DNA of 24,147 nt from an archaeon (GTDB lineage: Archaea; Thermoproteota; Nitrososphaeria; Conexivisphaerales; UBA164), in contig JAJZYL010000002.1 in assembly GCA_021798095.1 (NCBI GenBank), positions 1 to 24,147 of the forward strand. Reading direction: 5' to 3'. Every line of letters begins with the position of its first letter. Positions within the stretch are counted from its first letter, which is position 1. The notes beneath the pieces were generated by a model. It was not told the DNA's origin, did no database searches, and saw nothing but the letters and a program-made list of their open reading frames with translations. The position numbers and the translations under genes were made by a program. Positions 22,168 to 24,147 of this stretch are shown one piece after another.

Positions 22168-22516
22168 TTAAACTTTGGCAAAACTTGCTCCTCTTTTGTT
22201 TCTTGATGGGAGGAACGAAGATGCCATCCCGTCTGTATCCAGCCAGCCGCTCCTCTTCAGGCCATCTAGTATGACCTGATGCCTAGATTTATCCAGTATT
22301 TCATCATCTCATGTGGAGTCGGCGATAAGATTGTTCGGGGCGCTCTGGTCATTATGAAAATAGATAGAACAGGTAGTTCATCGCTGAAACCGTTCTATCG
22401 CTGGATATCATTAGGCCTGTGATATACCCTGCGAAATCTTTCATCTGTGGTTTAGAGAACACGCCATCAAAGACAGGCAGGTATGAGGAAACCACCGACT
22501 TATACTCAACTATCAT
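22168..22516 (-). pseudogene. Remnant transposase (IS4/IS701-like N-terminal region)
   Basis: From ATG 22516 the frame reads MIVEYKSVVSSYLPVFDGVF, then SKPQMKDFAGYITGLMISS and DRTVSAMNYLF. This matches the helical N-terminal pattern LPVF-x-KPQ-x-x-F-x-Y-x-x-GL-x-x-S-x-RTVS of IS4/IS701-type transposases, as I recall it. One base too many in a T-run breaks the frame, which continues as HNDQSAPNNLIADST. A TGA follows where relatives have Trp before DDEILDKSR, and the frame then runs to TDGMASSFLPSRNKRGASFA and stops at 22168. About 116 codons remain in place of roughly 350-400, so the catalytic core is deleted. It is not functional. Confidence 0.6.
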
Positions 22517-22600
22517 GGATTATTTCAGCAATCCACCTATAAAATCAGCGACAACAAAATTATCCGGCAAACTGGTGAACCGGAATTTGCCAAAGTTTAG
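22168..22600 (-). mobile_element. Defective 433-bp insertion sequence with terminal inverted repeats
   Basis: The ends carry the inverted repeat TAAACTTTGGCAAA (22169-22182) and TTTGCCAAAGTTTA (22586-22599): 14 bp perfect, or 15 with a mismatch at the outermost base. Both are flanked by TAAATTA. The interior encodes, on the minus strand, a broken transposase N-terminal region whose stop lies in the terminal repeat. The catalytic DDE domain is missing, so it is an internally deleted, non-autonomous copy that would need a full-length relative elsewhere. The N-terminal sequence resembles IS4/IS701-superfamily transposases. Confidence 0.7.
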
Positions 22601-22607
22601 TAAATTA
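22601..22607 (+). repeat. Target-site duplication, right copy
   Basis: The second TAAATTA, immediately after the right end of the IS relic, matches 22161-22167. Confidence 0.55.
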
Positions 22608-22615
22608 GCCAGCAA

Positions 22616-22625
22616 AGCTTAAAAC
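22616..22625 (+). promoter_or_regulatory. TATA-like element of the four-Cys protein gene
   Basis: AGCTTAAAAC is centred about 27 nt upstream of ATG 22648, only about 20 bp beyond the IS relic. Confidence 0.4.
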
Positions 22626-22647
22626 CAATGCGTTCCCAAAACATTTG

Positions 22648-23070
22648 ATGTATAGAAAGGCTAATTTCCGCAGCGATGGGGTAGAGCCTGATCATAAACT
22701 TGGTTCCAAGGAAGGAATGAGTAAATCCTTACTCACAGTCATTGAAAATGAGAGAAGACAGCCTCTTGAACTTTTCAAGAACTACAAGACTTCCCGTGAG
22801 ATTGTTTGGCTTTCACCCTTTTGCAGTACGTGTAAGTACTTTAAAGCCCATGGTAGCAGGCTTAGGTGTGAATATAATGAAGCCAAGTTAATAAAGCCTT
22901 TCTTTGGGAAGGTCGAATGGACCGTGTTGATAAATAGCGATGGAACTGAGGAGCAAATACCTACAAATATAGATTGGGATGCGAAGAGGATCGATGTAGA
23001 TGATCTACTCATTGAGAGGGCCATGGCCAATATAAACTTAGGAAAGCCGTACCCTTGCTTCCGAATTTAG
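22648..23070 (+). CDS. Uncharacterised four-cysteine protein
   Basis: A 140-aa protein I cannot assign. Its cysteines are C59 and C62 (FCSTCKYF), C74 (LRCEY) and C137 (YPCFRI), a spacing that could hold zinc or an Fe-S cluster, with the last ligand contributed from the C-terminus. The first 55 residues are polar and helical. The stretch VEWTVLINSDGTEEQIPTNI looks like a beta hairpin, and the tail after DDLLIERAMANI is helical. The start ATG 22648 (preceded by TTG 22645) has a TATA element about 27 nt upstream; ATG 22717 is an alternative. It lies 119 nt upstream of radA on the same strand. A nucleic-acid link is only suggested by that neighbour. Confidence 0.6.
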   Translation: MYRKANFRSDGVEPDHKLGSKEGMSKSLLTVIENERRQPLELFKNYKTSREIVWLSPFCSTCKYFKAHGSRLRCEYNEAKLIKPFFGKVEWTVLINSDGTEEQIPTNIDWDAKRIDVDDLLIERAMANINLGKPYPCFRI

Positions 23071-23156
23071 TGTTTTAATAAAATCTGTAATACGAACTGC
23101 GCCATTCATTTGATGCTTTGCATAAAACGAGGGCCCAGCGTTCTCACCAACCAATA

Positions 23157-23166
23157 CATTTAATTA
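23157..23166 (+). promoter_or_regulatory. TATA box of radA
   Basis: CATTTAATTA is centred about 28 nt upstream of ATG 23190, so radA is probably leaderless and independent of the upstream gene. Confidence 0.5.
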
Positions 23167-23189
23167 TCTGATGAAGATGAAGCTAACAT

Positions 23190-24147
23190 ATGTCCGAAGG
23201 TTTGGAAATTGACTTACTAGAAGGTGTAGGCCCCGTAACCAAGCAGAAACTGGGCAACGCTGGCGTTTACGATATAATCGATCTAGCATCGAGAGGAATG
23301 AGCGATATATCGGATATGCTGGGAGGAGACAATGAGAAGGCCTCAGAATTGATAAACAAAGCCCGGAACTATCTTATAGACAAAGGGTTGCTCACAAAGG
23401 AATTCATACAGGCCAGCGAACTGTACAAGTTTAGGCTTCAAATAGAAAGGATATCTACAGGATCAAAGAACCTTGATAATCTGCTCGACGGGGGGGTCGA
23501 GAGCGGCGCGGTGACAGAACTGTATGGAGAATTTGGCAGCGGCAAGACCCAGATTTGTTGTACGCTTGCGGTCATAGCACAGCTGCCCAAAGAACAGGGC
23601 GGAGTAAATGGTGGAGTAATATATCTTGACACTGAAAATACTTTCAGACCAGAAAGGATAGCTGAAATAGCCAGGGCAAGGGGATTGGATACGGAAAAGC
23701 TGTTAGAGGGGATCACTGTAGCAAAGGCCTATAATAGTTCGCATCAAGAGCTCATACTGAAAGAGCTTGGAAAGTTCATAGAAAAGGAAAAAGTGAAGCT
23801 CATTGTAGTGGACTCAGTTGTATCACATTATAGGGCAGACTATCTAGGTCGTGGGACGCTGGCCGAGAGACAACAGAGGCTCAATAGCTTTATGCATCAA
23901 TTGCTACGGCTGGCCGAGATATATAATGTAGCTGTTGTAGTTACAAATCAGGTGCAGGCTGCGCCAGATTTCTTCTTCGGGGACCCAACTAGGGCCACGG
24001 GTGGCCACGTAGTAGCACATCTAACTACTTATAGGATATATCTCAGAAAATCATCAAAGATGAGGATCGCCAGAATGGTGGATAGTCCATATCATGCAGA
24101 GAAGGAAGCGCTTTTTATAATAAATGAAAAAGGCGTAGATGATCCTC
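23190..24147 (+). CDS. radA: DNA repair and recombination protein RadA (3'-truncated by window)
   Basis: Archaeal Rad51/RecA-family recombinase that forms filaments on single-stranded DNA and drives strand exchange. The N-terminal helix-hairpin-helix domain (LLEGVGPVTKQKLGNAGVYD) covers about residues 8-60, the linker polymerisation region precedes TGSKNLDNLLDGGV, and the ATPase core has Walker A GEFGSGKTQ (near 110), Walker B KLIVVDSV, DNA-binding loops, and the conserved NQVQAAPDFFFGDPT and ATGGHVVAHLTTYR segments. At 319 visible codons it is nearly complete; only the last few residues lie beyond the window. The ATG 23190 has a leaderless TATA and starts directly before the conserved helix. 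Confidence 0.97.
   Translation, partial: MSEGLEIDLLEGVGPVTKQKLGNAGVYDIIDLASRGMSDISDMLGGDNEKASELINKARNYLIDKGLLTKEFIQASELYKFRLQIERISTGSKNLDNLLDGGVESGAVTELYGEFGSGKTQICCTLAVIAQLPKEQGGVNGGVIYLDTENTFRPERIAEIARARGLDTEKLLEGITVAKAYNSSHQELILKELGKFIEKEKVKLIVVDSVVSHYRADYLGRGTLAERQQRLNSFMHQLLRLAEIYNVAVVVTNQVQAAPDFFFGDPTRATGGHVVAHLTTYRIYLRKSSKMRIARMVDSPYHAEKEALFIINEKGVDDP

Larger units (their letters stand above)
21735..22647. other. 913-bp gene-poor gap with decayed sequences
   Basis: The gap holds a leaderless promoter of the GATase-like gene, a hairpin ACAGG-aatgtg-CCTGT at 21784-21799, a broken reading frame (21791-22131), two short hairpins (CGCG-tgtaga-CGCG near 22071; GGCTT-AAGGAGGT-AAGCC at 22097-22114), and a 433-bp insertion-sequence relic (22168-22600). 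No intact gene is apparent. It lies between the his operon and the radA cluster. Confidence 0.6.

Noticed and set aside
22419..22622. 67-codon plus-strand frame in the IS relic
   Set aside because: It is antisense to the recognisable transposase remnant and runs out through the right inverted repeat.
1..24147. CRISPR array, toxin-antitoxin pair, prophage or defence system
   Set aside because: No regularly spaced repeats, integrase or known defence domains were seen; the only mobile traces are the IS relics described.

Overview
The window is chromosomal DNA from an archaeon, most likely a Thermoplasmata (Thermoplasmatales-like) euryarchaeon. The evidence is archaeal information-processing genes (archaeal CCA-adding enzyme, archease, RadA, archaeal-type CMP kinase), a tRNA-Phe with a bulge-helix-bulge intron and no encoded CCA, and promoters with a TATA box centred about 26-28 nt upstream of many start codons, which implies leaderless mRNAs. 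The exact lineage is inference. Genes are closely packed except for three gene-poor gaps (8922-9387, 11121-11496, 21735-22647), two of which hold mobile-element debris.

Layout. 1-2599 (+): an RNA-end-processing set, a truncated ThpR/LigT-like 2',3'-cyclic phosphodiesterase, CCA tRNA nucleotidyltransferase and an RNase Z-type nuclease. 2596-7480: sirtuin, an unrecognised TIM-barrel-like protein, aspartokinase and a DUF998 membrane protein on divergent leaderless promoters, a small unknown protein and a 1-Cys peroxiredoxin. 7641-8921: glutamate dehydrogenase. 9388-10056: tRNA-Phe (GAA) with a 14-nt D-loop intron, divergent from archease, the RtcB ligase cofactor. 10131-12455: moaA, an unknown protein and a CMP-kinase-like protein. 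12540-16512 (-): an operon moaD / FAD subunit / 2Fe-2S subunit / Mo subunit of a molybdenum hydroxylase. 16556-21117 (-): histidine operon hisG-hisB-hisH-hisA-hisF-hisI with overlapping or 3-nt junctions, preceded by an orphan class I glutamine-amidotransferase-like gene. 21735-22647: a decayed reading frame and a 433-bp defective insertion sequence with terminal inverted repeats and a 7-bp target duplication. 22648-24147 (+): a four-cysteine unknown protein and radA, cut by the window edge.

How the genes fit together. MoaA makes the first molybdopterin precursor, MoaD carries its sulfur, and the adjacent three-subunit hydroxylase would use the cofactor. The tRNA gene needs splicing, ligation (RtcB plus archease), 3' trimming (RNase Z) and CCA addition, and three genes for these steps lie within 10 kb. 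The his operon supplies six of the pathway activities; hisE, hisD and hisC are not in the window.

Most notable: (1) the last his gene encodes PR-AMP cyclohydrolase (HisI) fused to an archaeal purine-type phosphoribosyltransferase domain in the place where HisE is often fused; (2) the minimal BHB intron in the tRNA-Phe D-loop; (3) an Asn at the expected third catalytic carboxylate of the CCA enzyme; (4) the orphan amidotransferase ahead of hisG; (5) the internally deleted insertion sequence.
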